DNA of 64,000 nt, from contig NZ_JAGMUK010000001.1 of NCBI RefSeq assembly GCF_019049245.1, positions 62,001 to 126,000 of the forward strand. The letters are read 5' to 3'. Under the pieces are notes generated by a model. The model was not told where the DNA came from. It did not search any database and saw only the letters and a program-made list of their open reading frames with translations. Positions 53,272 to 62,446 of this stretch are shown piece by piece. This DNA is from Streptomyces sp. AC555_RSS877. GTDB lineage: Bacteria > Actinomycetota > Actinomycetes > Streptomycetales > Streptomycetaceae. A program made the position numbers and the translations under genes. How positions within the stretch are numbered: the stretch's first letter is position 1; each line of letters starts with the position of its first letter.

Positions 53272-54633
53272 GTGAGCAAGGACCTCAGCCAGACCGCGTA
53301 CGACCACCTGTGGATGCACTTCACCCGCATGTCCTCGTACGAGAACTCCCCCGTCCCGACCATCGTCCGGGGTGAGGGCACCTACATCTACGACGACAAG
53401 GGCAGGCGCTACCTCGACGGTCTCGCGGGTCTGTTCGTGGTCCAGGCCGGTCACGGCCGCACGGAACTCGCCGAGACCGCCTTCAAGCAGGCTCAGGAGC
53501 TGGCGTTCTTCCCGATCTGGTCCTACGCCCACCCGAAGGCTGTCGAGCTGGCCGAGCGCCTCGCGCACCACGCGCCCGGCGACCTGAACAAGGTCTTCTT
53601 CACCACCGGCGGCGGCGAGGCGGTCGAGACCGCCTGGAAGCTCGCCAAGCAGTACTTCAAGCTGACCGGCAAGCCCACCAAGTACAAGGTCATCTCGCGT
53701 GCGGTCGCCTACCACGGCACCCCGCAGGGCGCACTGTCCATCACCGGCCTGCCGGCCCTCAAGGCCCCGTTCGAGCCGCTCGTCCCGGGCGCGCACAAGG
53801 TCCCCAACACCAACATCTACCGCGCCCCGCTCTTCGGCGACGACCCGGAGGCCTTCGGCCGCTGGGCCGCCGACCAGATCGAGCAGCAGATCCTCATGGA
53901 GGGCGCGGACACGGTCGCCGCGGTCTTCCTGGAGCCGGTCCAGAACGCGGGCGGCTGCTTCCCGCCCCCGCCCGGCTACTTCCAGCGGGTGCGCGAGATC
54001 TGCGACCAGTACGACGTGCTGCTGGTGTCGGACGAGGTCATCTGCGCCTTCGGCCGCCTGGGCACGATGTTCGCCTGCGACAAGTTCGACTACGTCCCGG
54101 ACATGATCACTTGCGCCAAGGGCATGACCTCGGGCTACTCCCCCATCGGCGCCTGCATCATCTCCGACCGTCTGGCCGAGCCGTTCTACACGGGCGACAA
54201 CACCTTCCTGCACGGCTACACCTTCGGCGGCCACCCGGTGTCGGCCGCGGTGGGTCTGGCCAACCTCGACCTGTTCGAGCGCGAGAACCTCAACCAGCAC
54301 GTCCTCGACAACGAGGGCGCCTTCCGCGCGACCCTGGAGAAGCTGCACGACCTGCCGATCGTCGGCGACGTCCGCGGCAACGGCTTCTTCTACGGCATCG
54401 AACTGGTGAAGGACAAGCACACCAAGGAGTCCTTCAACGACGAGGAGACCGAGCGCGTCCTGTACGGCTTCCTTTCCAAGGCCCTGTTCGACAACGGCCT
54501 GTACTGCCGTGCCGACGACCGCGGCGACCCGGTCGTCCAGCTCGCCCCGCCGCTGATCTCCAACCAGGAGACGTTCGACGAGATCGAGCAGATCCTGCGC
54601 GCGACGCTCACGGAGGCGTGGACGAAGCTGTAG
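53272..54633 (+). CDS. Class III aminotransferase (putrescine/GABA-type)
   Basis: 453 residues from the GTG at 53272, coupled to the AsnC gene. PLP lysine Lys283 (MITCAKGMTSGYSPIGA), VSDEVICAFGRLG with the Asp, and FTTGGGEAVETAWKLAKQY. The sequence class is that of omega-amine:pyruvate transaminases (Spuc/PatA-like), acting on putrescine, cadaverine or related amines. The aldehyde would be handled by the divergent dehydrogenase. Followed by a strong terminator. Confidence 0.9.
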   Translation: MSKDLSQTAYDHLWMHFTRMSSYENSPVPTIVRGEGTYIYDDKGRRYLDGLAGLFVVQAGHGRTELAETAFKQAQELAFFPIWSYAHPKAVELAERLAHHAPGDLNKVFFTTGGGEAVETAWKLAKQYFKLTGKPTKYKVISRAVAYHGTPQGALSITGLPALKAPFEPLVPGAHKVPNTNIYRAPLFGDDPEAFGRWAADQIEQQILMEGADTVAAVFLEPVQNAGGCFPPPPGYFQRVREICDQYDVLLVSDEVICAFGRLGTMFACDKFDYVPDMITCAKGMTSGYSPIGACIISDRLAEPFYTGDNTFLHGYTFGGHPVSAAVGLANLDLFERENLNQHVLDNEGAFRATLEKLHDLPIVGDVRGNGFFYGIELVKDKHTKESFNDEETERVLYGFLSKALFDNGLYCRADDRGDPVVQLAPPLISNQETFDEIEQILRATLTEAWTKL

Positions 54634-54647
54634 TCCCCCGGCGGTTC

Positions 54648-54697
54648 CGCGGCCCGGGTGCACCCGTACGAGTGAGAAGGGGTGCACCCGGGCCGCG
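54648..54697 (+). terminator. Aminotransferase terminator
   Basis: Perfect 18-bp stem CGCGGCCCGGGTGCACCC / GGGTGCACCCGGGCCGCG with a 14-nt loop, 14 bp past the stop codon. Confidence 0.85.
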
Positions 54698-54815
54698 TGC
54701 TGTCCGGCGTTCCGGCCCCGGATCCTTAGCGTGCCCTGTGACCGATCGGCCCTGCCTTCGTTCCCCCGCACGGGGGATTGGCCGGGAATTACGGATCTGA
54801 ACGAGGTGTACGCCC

Positions 54816-55556
54816 ATGGTGGCCCCGCCGGACAACGACGTGCTCTGGGCACGCGCCCTGCACTTCACCCACGACGACGGCTCGCCCGCGCTCAGCGGCG
54901 TCTCGCTCGGCGTCCGCGAGGGCGAGATCCTCGCCGTCAGCGGCCCGCGCGGCAGCGGCAAGTCGACCCTGCTGCGGTGCCTGTCCGGCCAGGTCCCCGC
55001 GCAGCGCGGCGAGGTCTGGTTCAACAGCGCGCCCGTGCACACCATGAACCCGGCGGCCCGCGAGCGCCTGCGCCGCGACCGCTTCGGCTGGATCGACCCG
55101 GCCCCGGTGCTCGTCCCCGAGCTGAACGTCTGGGAGAACGCCGCCCTGCCCCTGATGCTGCGCGGCACCAGCCGCCGCCGCGCCAAGACGGCCGCCCTCG
55201 AGTGGCTGGAGCGCCTCGACATCGGCGACCAGACCCGCAAACGCCCGCACGAACTGCGCCAGTCCGAACGCCAGCGGGTCTGCATCGCGCGGGCCCTGGC
55301 ACCCGCCCCGACCGTCCTGTTCGCCGACGAGCCGACCGCGCCCCTGTACCGCGCCGACCGCGCCCACGTGCTGCGCACGCTCACCACGGCGGCCCGCTCG
55401 CACGGCATCACGGTGGTGCTGGCCACGCACGACGCGGACACGGCGGCCCTCGCCGACCGCACGGTGTCCCTGCTGGACGGACGACGCGTGCACACCGTCC
55501 ACCTGCCCCCCGTCACCGAGACGGAAGGCCGGGCCACGTGCTCGCTCTCCGTCTGA
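54816..55556 (+). CDS. ABC transporter ATP-binding protein with degenerate signature
   Basis: 246 residues of the LolD/MacB size class. Walker A is intact (SGPRGSGKSTLL, about 45-56) and Walker B is VLFADEPTAPLYRAD. The signature motif reads LRQSERQR where LSGGQ is expected, and the D-loop is altered (APLY for SALD). The switch histidine is present (LATHDADTAAL). It may hydrolyse ATP poorly or serve a regulatory role. Its end overlaps the permease by 19 bp. Confidence 0.87.
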   Translation: MVAPPDNDVLWARALHFTHDDGSPALSGVSLGVREGEILAVSGPRGSGKSTLLRCLSGQVPAQRGEVWFNSAPVHTMNPAARERLRRDRFGWIDPAPVLVPELNVWENAALPLMLRGTSRRRAKTAALEWLERLDIGDQTRKRPHELRQSERQRVCIARALAPAPTVLFADEPTAPLYRADRAHVLRTLTTAARSHGITVVLATHDADTAALADRTVSLLDGRRVHTVHLPPVTETEGRATCSLSV

Positions 55557-57004
55557 CCCGCGGCGCCCACCCGGCCGTCCAGCTCCGCCGCCTCCTGGTG
55601 GCGGCGGCCTCGGCCGGCACGGGCTTCCTCCTGCTCTGCACCCTCGGCTACGCGATGAGCCACCCGGACGCACCGGCCGCCTCGCTCCTGCGCCTGGCCT
55701 GGTGCGCGACCCCGCTGGCCGCCACGGTCTACTTCGCTCTCGCCGTGGCCCGCACCGACCCCGCCACCAAGCCCCGCACCGGCCTCTCGGCCATCGGCCT
55801 GGGCCCGGCCCGCCAGATGGCGATGTCGGCAACGACAACGGCCCTCTCCTGCACCCTGGGCTCGATGCTCGCCCTCCTGTTCTTCCTCCACCTGCGAGGC
55901 GACCTGACGGGCATGCCCTTCGACGGCGCGGCCGCGGAGTTCCTGGCGGCGCAGAACCCGCTGCCGCTGCCGGCCGCCCTGACCCTGCTGACGCTGACAC
56001 CGGCGATCGCGTCGGTGGCGGTCGCCTGGGTGCTGCGCCCCCGCGAGGACAGACCGGCATCGACCCGGGCGGGAGCCAGGTCGTACGGCCGCTTCGGCAC
56101 GTACGGCAACTCGGCCGCACGGGACACCCTCGGTGCGTACGGCCGCTTCGGCGCCCGCCTGCGAGGCGCGGGCAGCCGCTCCACGCAGCCTGCGGGCAGT
56201 GGTGCCGCTGGGGCGATGGGGGTCCCCCCGCTCGAGCGAAGCCGAGAGTGGGGGAGGGTGGGCGCAGGCGGCACCCCGCACGCGCGGGCCAGTGAAACCC
56301 ACCCCCCAGCACCGGCCCAGGACGCGCCCACCCCCGACCTGGACCCCAGTACCACCCCAGCCCCGGACCCCATGACCCTCACGCCGGCCCCCCAAGAGGC
56401 CCCCCGAGGCCTCCCGTGGGGCATCGCCGTAATGGCCGCGGGCCTGGCGGCGGAGGCATACGCCACCCGCACAGCCCCCGGCACTCCCGCTACCCTGCCC
56501 GGCGGCCTGGCCACCCCCGGCCCGGCCTCCGTCCTCGTCGGCTGGATCCTCACCGCCACCGGCCTCGCCCTCGCCGGCCCCGGCCTCACCCACCTCTGCG
56601 GCCGCCTCCTGCAGACCGCCCGCCCCGGCGCCCTCCGTCTCCTCGCCGGCCGTGTCCTGATGGCGGAGGCCGGCCGCATCGGCCGTCCCCTCGGCGTGGT
56701 CTGCGCGGTGGCGTCGGGCACGTACGCCATGGCGTCGCTGTACGACAGGGCGGAACCCTCCTTCGGCCCGCTGACCGCCCTCGGCCTGCTCCTGGTGACC
56801 GGCTGCACGGTGGCCACCCTCCTCACCGCCGCCGTCGAGGCCAGGCAGGCCCGCGCGGACACCACGGCCGCGCTGCTGCGGCTCGGCGCCCCCGCCACGA
56901 TGCTGCGCAGTGCCGCCGCCCTCCGGGCCGGCGCGCTGCTGGCCCTGTTCGGCCCGCTCACGCTGGTCGTCGCGGAGCTGGCGGCGCTGCCGCTGGCCCG
57001 CTGA
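55538..57004 (+). CDS. FtsX/MacB-like ABC permease with repeat-derived linker
   Basis: 488 residues from the GTG at 55538, with GGAAGG upstream. About eight membrane segments, starting LLVAAASAGTGFLLLCTLGY and ending LLALFGPLTLVVAELAALPL. The central linker (about residues 185-285) is low-complexity, rich in Gly, Arg, Pro and Thr, and partly encoded by two nested dispersed repeats at 56190-56304. Partner of the preceding ATPase; substrate unknown. Confidence 0.8.
   Translation: MLALRLTRGAHPAVQLRRLLVAAASAGTGFLLLCTLGYAMSHPDAPAASLLRLAWCATPLAATVYFALAVARTDPATKPRTGLSAIGLGPARQMAMSATTTALSCTLGSMLALLFFLHLRGDLTGMPFDGAAAEFLAAQNPLPLPAALTLLTLTPAIASVAVAWVLRPREDRPASTRAGARSYGRFGTYGNSAARDTLGAYGRFGARLRGAGSRSTQPAGSGAAGAMGVPPLERSREWGRVGAGGTPHARASETHPPAPAQDAPTPDLDPSTTPAPDPMTLTPAPQEAPRGLPWGIAVMAAGLAAEAYATRTAPGTPATLPGGLATPGPASVLVGWILTATGLALAGPGLTHLCGRLLQTARPGALRLLAGRVLMAEAGRIGRPLGVVCAVASGTYAMASLYDRAEPSFGPLTALGLLLVTGCTVATLLTAAVEARQARADTTAALLRLGAPATMLRSAAALRAGALLALFGPLTLVVAELAALPLAR
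56190..56304. repeat. Nested dispersed repeats inside the permease gene
   Basis: The outer element (CTGCGGGCAGTGGTGCCGC at 56190-56208 and GGTGGGCGCAGGCGGCACCC from 56257) matches 59596-59672 in order. Between the two halves is a different hairpin element, ATGGGGGTCCCCCCGCTCGA followed by GCGAAGCCGAGAGTGGGGGA, which I also recognise as common in Streptomyces. The nesting is in frame with the permease. Confidence 0.6.
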
Positions 57005-57109
57005 CAGGCCGTAGCGAAGATCCGTAGAAAAAAACTCCGTCGGGCGATGAGTTCCGCCGGGACGCACCGTCTATCCCACCGAACACCACGCACCCGATGG
57101 GAGAGACCG

Positions 57110-57526
57110 ATGACCTCCACGTACCAGCAGATGATCTTCGTGAACCTGCCCGTGAACGACCTCGACGCATCGAAGAAGTTCTTCACGGAGCTGGGGTACG
57201 CGATCAACCCGCAGTTCAGCGACGACAACGCGGCCTCCGTGGTGATCAGCGACACCATCGTCGCCATGCTGCTCACCAAGCCGTTCTACGCGACCTTCAC
57301 CAAGAAGGAGATCGCCGACGCCACGAAGACCAGCGAGGTGATGGTCGCGCTGAGCGCCGAGAGCCGCGAGAAGGTCGACGAGCTGGTCGAGAAGGCCCTC
57401 GCCGTCGGCGGTTCCCCGGCCGGCGAGACCCAGGACCACGGCTTCATGTACGGCCGCTCCTTCGACGACCCCGACGGCCACACCTGGGAGGTCGTGTGGA
57501 TGGACCCGTCCGCCATCGAGGGCTGA
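57110..57526 (+). CDS. VOC-family (glyoxalase/dioxygenase fold) protein
   Basis: 138 residues from the ATG at 57110, with GGGAGAG upstream. Two beta-alpha-beta-beta-beta units: MIFVNLPVNDLDASKKFFTELGY and GFMYGRSFDDPDGHTWEVVW, the latter ending in the usual metal-ligand Glu. Soluble. Members include glyoxalases, extradiol dioxygenases and antibiotic-binding proteins. No gene nearby identifies its substrate. Confidence 0.88.
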   Translation: MTSTYQQMIFVNLPVNDLDASKKFFTELGYAINPQFSDDNAASVVISDTIVAMLLTKPFYATFTKKEIADATKTSEVMVALSAESREKVDELVEKALAVGGSPAGETQDHGFMYGRSFDDPDGHTWEVVWMDPSAIEG

Positions 57527-57549
57527 ACCGATGTGCCTAGCATGGGCGG

Positions 57550-58671
57550 GTGCAGACGATGCCCGCCCATGCGGCCCACCACAACGACCGTGAGATCGAG
57601 AGCCTCGACGAGTTCGACGCGACCGTCTCGGCCCGTGCGACGCTCGCCGGATACCGGGTCCAGGCCGTGGACCTGACGGACCGTACGCGGGAGTTGCTCA
57701 CCACGGATGCGGCGGGCGCCGTCTTCCTCGGCTGCCCCATGCGGGAGGATGCGGCGGCCAAGGTCCGGGCGGACGGCGCGATGGTCTTCCCGCCCGTCCC
57801 CGACCTGCCCTTCGACCCGTACAGGGGCCTGGTCTACTCCCCCGACGAACTGTTCGCGTCCCTGCCGGACGGCTACGAGGCCACGCCCGACGCCCTGGCG
57901 TACGCCTGGTTCCAGCAGACCAAGGCCGACGGCGACATACTCGCCTCGATGCTGCGTTCGGTCCACGACGACTCCATCTCGGACGCCCTGGACGAACTCC
58001 TGCGCGGGGCGCGGGTGGTGGGCGTCATGGGCGGCCACGCGATGGCGCGCGGCACGGAGGCCTACGCGGGTGCCGCGCGGCTCGGCCGGGAGCTGGCCCG
58101 TGCCGGTTTCACGGTCGCCACCGGCGGCGGCCCGGGCGCGATGGAGGCGGCGAACCTCGGCGCGTACGCCGCCCCGTACGACGACGCGATGCTGGCCGAG
58201 TCGCTCCGACTGCTCGCCAAGGCGCCGAAGTTCACGCCGTCGGTCACCGAGTGGGCGTCGGCCGCCTTCGAGGTGCGTGCCCAGTGGCCGAAGGGCGGCG
58301 CCTCCGTCGGCATCCCGACCTGGTTCTACGGCCACGAGCCGCCGAACCCCTTCGCCTCGCACATCGCCAAGTACTTCGCCAACGCCACCCGCGAGGACGG
58401 CCTGCTGGCCCGCTGCACCGCGGGCGTGGTCTTCCTGCCGGGCGCCGCCGGCACGGTGCAGGAGATCTTCGACAACGCGACGCCGAACTACTACGAGTCG
58501 CGCGGCGAACCCACGCCGATGGTCCTCGTGGACCGCGCCCACTGGACGGAACGGCTGCCCACGTGGCCGCTTCTCCAAGCGCTCGCGCGGGAGCGGTCGA
58601 TGGAGTCCCGCATCGCGCTGGTCGACCGGATCGAGGAGGCCCCGGGGGTGCTGAAACGTCTCGGTGGTTAA
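57550..58671 (+). CDS. LOG-family nucleotide-binding Rossmann protein
   Basis: 373 residues from the GTG at 57550; an ATG 9 nt later is also possible. Contains the LOG motifs VATGGGPGAMEAANLGA (about 195-211) and FLPGAAGTVQEIFDNAT, where the more usual form is PGGxGTxxE. An extra N-terminal domain of about 120 residues precedes the Rossmann core, so it is longer than cytokinin-activating LOG enzymes. May be a nucleotide or nucleoside hydrolase. It follows the VOC gene by 23 bp. Confidence 0.82.
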   Translation: MQTMPAHAAHHNDREIESLDEFDATVSARATLAGYRVQAVDLTDRTRELLTTDAAGAVFLGCPMREDAAAKVRADGAMVFPPVPDLPFDPYRGLVYSPDELFASLPDGYEATPDALAYAWFQQTKADGDILASMLRSVHDDSISDALDELLRGARVVGVMGGHAMARGTEAYAGAARLGRELARAGFTVATGGGPGAMEAANLGAYAAPYDDAMLAESLRLLAKAPKFTPSVTEWASAAFEVRAQWPKGGASVGIPTWFYGHEPPNPFASHIAKYFANATREDGLLARCTAGVVFLPGAAGTVQEIFDNATPNYYESRGEPTPMVLVDRAHWTERLPTWPLLQALARERSMESRIALVDRIEEAPGVLKRLGG

Positions 58672-58709
58672 ACAGACGGCAAAGCAAACGCTTGTAGCCT
58701 GCATATGCG

Positions 58710-58737
58710 TTGACACTTCTTATGCAGCGCTTATAGA
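58710..58737 (+). promoter_or_regulatory. Vegetative-type promoter of the LAETG surface protein gene
   Basis: TTGACA (58710-58715), a 16-bp spacer and TATAGA (58732-58737), in an unusually AT-rich stretch for this genome, about 80 bp before the GTG start. It fits the HrdB-type consensus. Confidence 0.6.
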
Positions 58738-58818
58738 CCTGTGAGCCTCCAGAGGATGCTGATGTCACATCACCACCTCACCCACCCCCCGCAGTTGCGC
58801 AACCCGTAAAGGACAAAC

Positions 58819-59508
58819 GTGTCCATAACTCGCCGTACCGTCGCACGTTCCGTGCGCATCCTCGGTGTCGCCTCCGCCTCGGCCGCGCTCGCGCTCAGTG
58901 CCTCCGGCAGCGCTTTCGCCTGCAACATCAACGAGTTCTCCGCCGAAGCCAAGTGCCAGGGCGCCAAGGGCGTCATCACTGTCACCAACGTCGACCCCGA
59001 GGGCATCCCGGCCACCGTCTCCGTGTTCCTCGAGAGCAACGGCGCCGACGTCAAGAAGGTCGGCGAGCAGGTGGTCAAGGGCTCGCGCGAGGGCGTCACG
59101 ATCACCTTCAAAGAGGACTGGCTGCCGAACGCCGAGTACCGCATCCACGTCAAGGCCGAGACCTACGTGGACGAGGACATCAAGCCCAACCTGACCACCC
59201 CGTCCACGGCCTGCAAGGCCGAGGACGCCCCGGTCCCGACGCCCACCCCGACGCCGTCGGTGTCCGCCTCGACCCCGGCCGAGGAGACCATCACCCCGGC
59301 CCCGGCGGCCTCGGAGAGCAGCAGCACCGCCCCGGCGGACACCACGAGCAGCGCTCCGTCTCCGGCGGCCGGTGAGTCCAACCTCGCCGAGACCGGCGCG
59401 AACTCCAACACCGGCATCATCGCCGGCATCGCGGCCGCCCTGGTCGCGATCGGCGGCGGAGCCGTCTTCTTCGGCCTGCGCCGCCGCGGAACGAACAACA
59501 GCCGCTGA
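58819..59508 (+). CDS. LAETG-type sortase-anchored surface protein
   Basis: 229 residues from the GTG at 58819, with AAAGGA upstream. Signal peptide [20 protein letters not shown] to about residue 35. Compact extracellular domain of about 100 residues with two Cys after the signal ([13 protein letters not shown]) and one at STACKAE, then a Pro/Ser/Thr-rich linker and the wall-sorting signal [12 protein letters not shown], helix ([19 protein letters not shown]) and RRRG. LAxTG is the class E sortase motif in Streptomyces. No sortase gene is adjacent. Confidence 0.9.
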   Translation: MSITRRTVARSVRILGVASASAALALSASGSAFACNINEFSAEAKCQGAKGVITVTNVDPEGIPATVSVFLESNGADVKKVGEQVVKGSREGVTITFKEDWLPNAEYRIHVKAETYVDEDIKPNLTTPSTACKAEDAPVPTPTPTPSVSASTPAEETITPAPAASESSSTAPADTTSSAPSPAAGESNLAETGANSNTGIIAGIAAALVAIGGGAVFFGLRRRGTNNSR

Positions 59509-59524
59509 CCCCTCCCGCACACCA

Positions 59525-59564
59525 CGGTGGCCCGCCCCCTCACACCAGAGGGGACGGGCCACCG
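59525..59564 (+). terminator. Terminator of the surface protein gene
   Basis: Stem CGGTGGCCCGCCCCCT / AGGGGACGGGCCACCG with one mismatch and an 8-nt loop, 17 bp after the stop. Confidence 0.75.
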
Positions 59565-59595
59565 CCGCGTCACACTGCCAGGCGTGCACCCCCAG

Positions 59596-59672
59596 CTGCG
59601 GGCAATCGTGCCGCGGGTGCGGCACGGGTGGGCGCAGCGGCACCCCGCAAGCGCAGGCGAGCCAAACCCACC
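59596..59672. repeat. Dispersed Streptomyces repeat, uninterrupted copy
   Basis: CTGCGGGCAATCGTGCCGCG followed by GGTGCGGCACGGGTGGGCGC and AGCGGCACCCCGCAAGCGC, with the hairpin GTGCCGC-GGGT-GCGGCAC. It is the intact version of the outer repeat found interrupted at 56190-56304, in the same orientation. Confidence 0.6.
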
Positions 59673-59732
59673 CGGCGCCGGCCCCCACGCGCGTGCACCA
59701 CGAAGACCGACAGACGCTGCCCGGCTCACGCC

Positions 59733-60755
59733 TCAGCCGAGCACGACCACGTCACCCACATCGAACTCCACCCCCACCACGTCCCCCACCCCCGGCGCCA
59801 CCCGCAACGCACACGCCGCCTCCAACCGAGGCGCACCCTCCTCCGGCTGCAGATGTACGGCGACATGCGTGCCCTTGAACGTCCGCGCGGCCACCACACA
59901 CCGCAGCCCCTCGTCCGCACCCACCAGCCGTACCCCCGCGGGCCGCACCAACAGGGACCGCACCCCCTGCGCAGCCCCCGCAGGCACCGGCACCTTGCCC
60001 CACGGCGTGTCCGCGGCCTCCCCCGCGACCGTGCCCTCGACCACGTTCTCGAAGCCGAGGAAGCGGGCCACGAACTCGTCAGCCGGCCGCTGCCACACCT
60101 CAAGAGGCGTACCGGACTGGGCGATCCGCCCGTCCCGCATCACCACGACCCGGTCGCCGAGCGCGAAGGCCTCACCCTGGTCGTGGGTCACGGCGAGCAC
60201 GGTGGTGCCCAGCCGGCCGAAGAGCTCCCGCAGTTCGACGACCAGCCGCTCCCGCAACGACCGGTCGAGCTGCCCGAGCGGCTCGTCCAGCATCAGCAGC
60301 CGCGGCCGCGGCGCGAGTGCCCGGGCCAGCGCCACCCGCTGCTGCTCGCCCCCGGACAGCGAGGCGACGGCACGGCGCCCGGCGCCCGGAAGGCCCACCA
60401 GATCGAGCAACTCCCGTACCCGCTCGCCCTGCTGATCCTTCGACGCCCCGTGCATCCGCAACCCGAACCCGACGTTGCCGCCCACGTCCCGCTGCGGGAA
60501 GAGCTGATGGTCCTGGAACATCAGCCCGACCCCCCGCTTGTGCGCGGGCACGCCCGCCTGATCGCGCCCGTCGAGCAACACCCGTCCGCCGTCCAGGGGT
60601 TGCAGGCCGGCCACCGCCCGCAGCAGCGTCGACTTGCCGCTGCCGCTCGGCCCGAGCACGCACACGATCTCGTGCTCGGCGACACCGAGGCCGACCCCGT
60701 CCAGCACGGCCCGCCCGCCGAACCGTACGGTCGCGTCCTCAAGACTCAGCAGCAC
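59733..60755 (-). CDS. thiQ: Thiamine ABC transporter ATP-binding protein
   Basis: 340 residues from the GTG at 60755, with GGGGAG 6 nt upstream. Walker A LGPSGSGKSTLL, signature SLSGGEQQRVALARALA, Walker B LLMLDEPLGQLD and switch VTHDQGEAFALGD. The C-terminus has a TOBE-like domain. Last gene of the thiamine operon; its start is 18 bp past the thiP stop. Substrate is inferred from the TPP riboswitch upstream. Confidence 0.9.
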   Translation of the reverse strand: MLLSLEDATVRFGGRAVLDGVGLGVAEHEIVCVLGPSGSGKSTLLRAVAGLQPLDGGRVLLDGRDQAGVPAHKRGVGLMFQDHQLFPQRDVGGNVGFGLRMHGASKDQQGERVRELLDLVGLPGAGRRAVASLSGGEQQRVALARALAPRPRLLMLDEPLGQLDRSLRERLVVELRELFGRLGTTVLAVTHDQGEAFALGDRVVVMRDGRIAQSGTPLEVWQRPADEFVARFLGFENVVEGTVAGEAADTPWGKVPVPAGAAQGVRSLLVRPAGVRLVGADEGLRCVVAARTFKGTHVAVHLQPEEGAPRLEAACALRVAPGVGDVVGVEFDVGDVVVLG

Positions 60756-60772
60756 GCAGAACTCCCCGGCAT

Positions 60773-62446
60773 CTAGAACTCCCCGGTCCGGTCGGTCCGC
60801 AGCCGCTCCAGGACCAGCAGCGCCACCGCGCACACGAGCATCAGGATCGTCGAAAGGGCCATCGCCTGGCCGTAGTTGAGTTCGCCGGCCCGCCCGAGCA
60901 GCCGCGCCACGGCGACCGGCAGGGTCGGGTTGTCGGGCCGTGCGATGAACACCGTCGCCCCGAACTCCCCGAGCGAGACCGCGAACGCGAACCCCGCCGC
61001 GATCAGCAGCGCCCGCCGCACCATCGGCAGGTCCACCTCCCGCCACACCCGCCACGGCGACGCCCCGAGCACGGCCGCCGCCTCCCGCAGCCGTACGTCC
61101 ACCGCCCGCAGCACGGGCAGCATGGTCCGTACGACGAAGGGGACGCCGACCAGCGCCTGCGCGAGCGGCACCAGGATCCACGACGACCGCAGGTCCAGCG
61201 GCGGCTCGTCCAGCGCGATCAGGAACCCGAACCCGACGGTCACCGCGGACACCCCGAGCGGCAGCATCAGCAGCGCATCGAACCCACGTACGAATCGGCC
61301 CGCGTCCCTGCGGGTGAGTGCCACAGCGGCCAGACCGCCGATCAGCACGGCGATGGCGGTGGCCACGACGGCGTACTGCAGCGAATTGCCGATCGCCTCG
61401 ATCGGCGGCACCAGGAAGAGCCCGCCGTCGTCGCTGGTCAGCGCCCGGTAGTAGGCGAAGTCGGGCGCGTCGAGGGACCGCTGCACCAGGACGGCGAGCG
61501 GCAGCAGAAGCAGGACGACGACACAGACGAGGACGCCGGCCAGCAGCGCCCACTGACCGGCCCCGCGCGGCCGGCGCGCGGTCACGGACGCGTCCACCAG
61601 CCGCAGGGCGGTCTCCCGCCGCCGTACGGTCCACGCGTGCAGGGCGAGGATCGCGCCCACCGCCATGAACTGGATCAGCGTCAGCACGGCGGCCGTGGAC
61701 AGGTCGAAGATCTCGGACGTCTGCCGGTAGATCTCCACTTCGAGCGTCGAGAAGGTCGGTCCGCCGAGGATCTGCACCACACCGAAGGAGGTGAAGGTGA
61801 AGAGGAACACCATGAGCGCGGCGGCGGCCACGGCGGGCGCCAGTGCGGGCAGCGTCACCGTCCGCCAGGCCGCGAGCCGGGACGCTCCGAGCATGCGCGC
61901 GGCCTCCTCCTGGCGCGGGTCCAGCTGTCCCCAGAGCCCGCCGACGGTCCGTACGACCACCGCGTAGTTGAAGAAGACGTGCGCCAGCAGGATCGCCCAC
62001 ACGGTGGTGTCCAGGCGTATGCCCCACAGCTCGTCCAACAGTCCGCCGCGCCCGACGAGCGCCAGGAACGCCGTGCCGACGACGACCGTCGGCAGCACGA
62101 AGGGGACGGTGACGACGGCCCGCAGGACCTGCTTGCCGGGGAAGTCGAAGCGGGCGAAGACATACGCGCCCGGCAGCGCGATCAGGAGGGTGAGCGCGGT
62201 GGAGGCCAGCGCCTGCCAGGTCGTGAACCACAGCACGTGCCGGACGTCGGACTGCCCGAGCACGTCCGCGATCCGGCCGAGCTGCCACACCCCGTCGGCC
62301 TTGAGGCCGCGTGCGACGATCGCGGCGACGGGGTAGGCGAAGAAGACCGCGAAGAACGCGACGGGCACGGCGATGAGGCCGAGCCGCGCCGCCGCGCTCT
62401 TCCTGGCTCCCTTGCGCGGGACTACTTCAGTACGAGCGAGGTCCAC
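60773..62446 (-). CDS. thiP: Thiamine ABC transporter permease (two fused permease domains)
   Basis: About 557 residues. A GTG 12 nt earlier (62458) is an alternative start. It overlaps the SBP gene by 25 nt. Twelve helices in two repeats, each with an EAA loop: EEAARMLGASRLAAWRTVTLP and EAAAVLGASPWRVWREVDLP. This ThiP/FbpB-type fusion provides both halves of the channel. The iron-type homologues look alike; the riboswitch decides for thiamine. Confidence 0.9.
   Translation of the reverse strand: MDLARTEVVPRKGARKSAAARLGLIAVPVAFFAVFFAYPVAAIVARGLKADGVWQLGRIADVLGQSDVRHVLWFTTWQALASTALTLLIALPGAYVFARFDFPGKQVLRAVVTVPFVLPTVVVGTAFLALVGRGGLLDELWGIRLDTTVWAILLAHVFFNYAVVVRTVGGLWGQLDPRQEEAARMLGASRLAAWRTVTLPALAPAVAAAALMVFLFTFTSFGVVQILGGPTFSTLEVEIYRQTSEIFDLSTAAVLTLIQFMAVGAILALHAWTVRRRETALRLVDASVTARRPRGAGQWALLAGVLVCVVVLLLLPLAVLVQRSLDAPDFAYYRALTSDDGGLFLVPPIEAIGNSLQYAVVATAIAVLIGGLAAVALTRRDAGRFVRGFDALLMLPLGVSAVTVGFGFLIALDEPPLDLRSSWILVPLAQALVGVPFVVRTMLPVLRAVDVRLREAAAVLGASPWRVWREVDLPMVRRALLIAAGFAFAVSLGEFGATVFIARPDNPTLPVAVARLLGRAGELNYGQAMALSTILMLVCAVALLVLERLRTDRTGEF

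Noticed and set aside
59733..62288. A single 851-codon permease-ATPase fusion on the minus strand
   Set aside because: The upstream part is an alternative frame of thiP. thiP ends with its own TAG, and thiQ starts at a GTG with GGGGAG.
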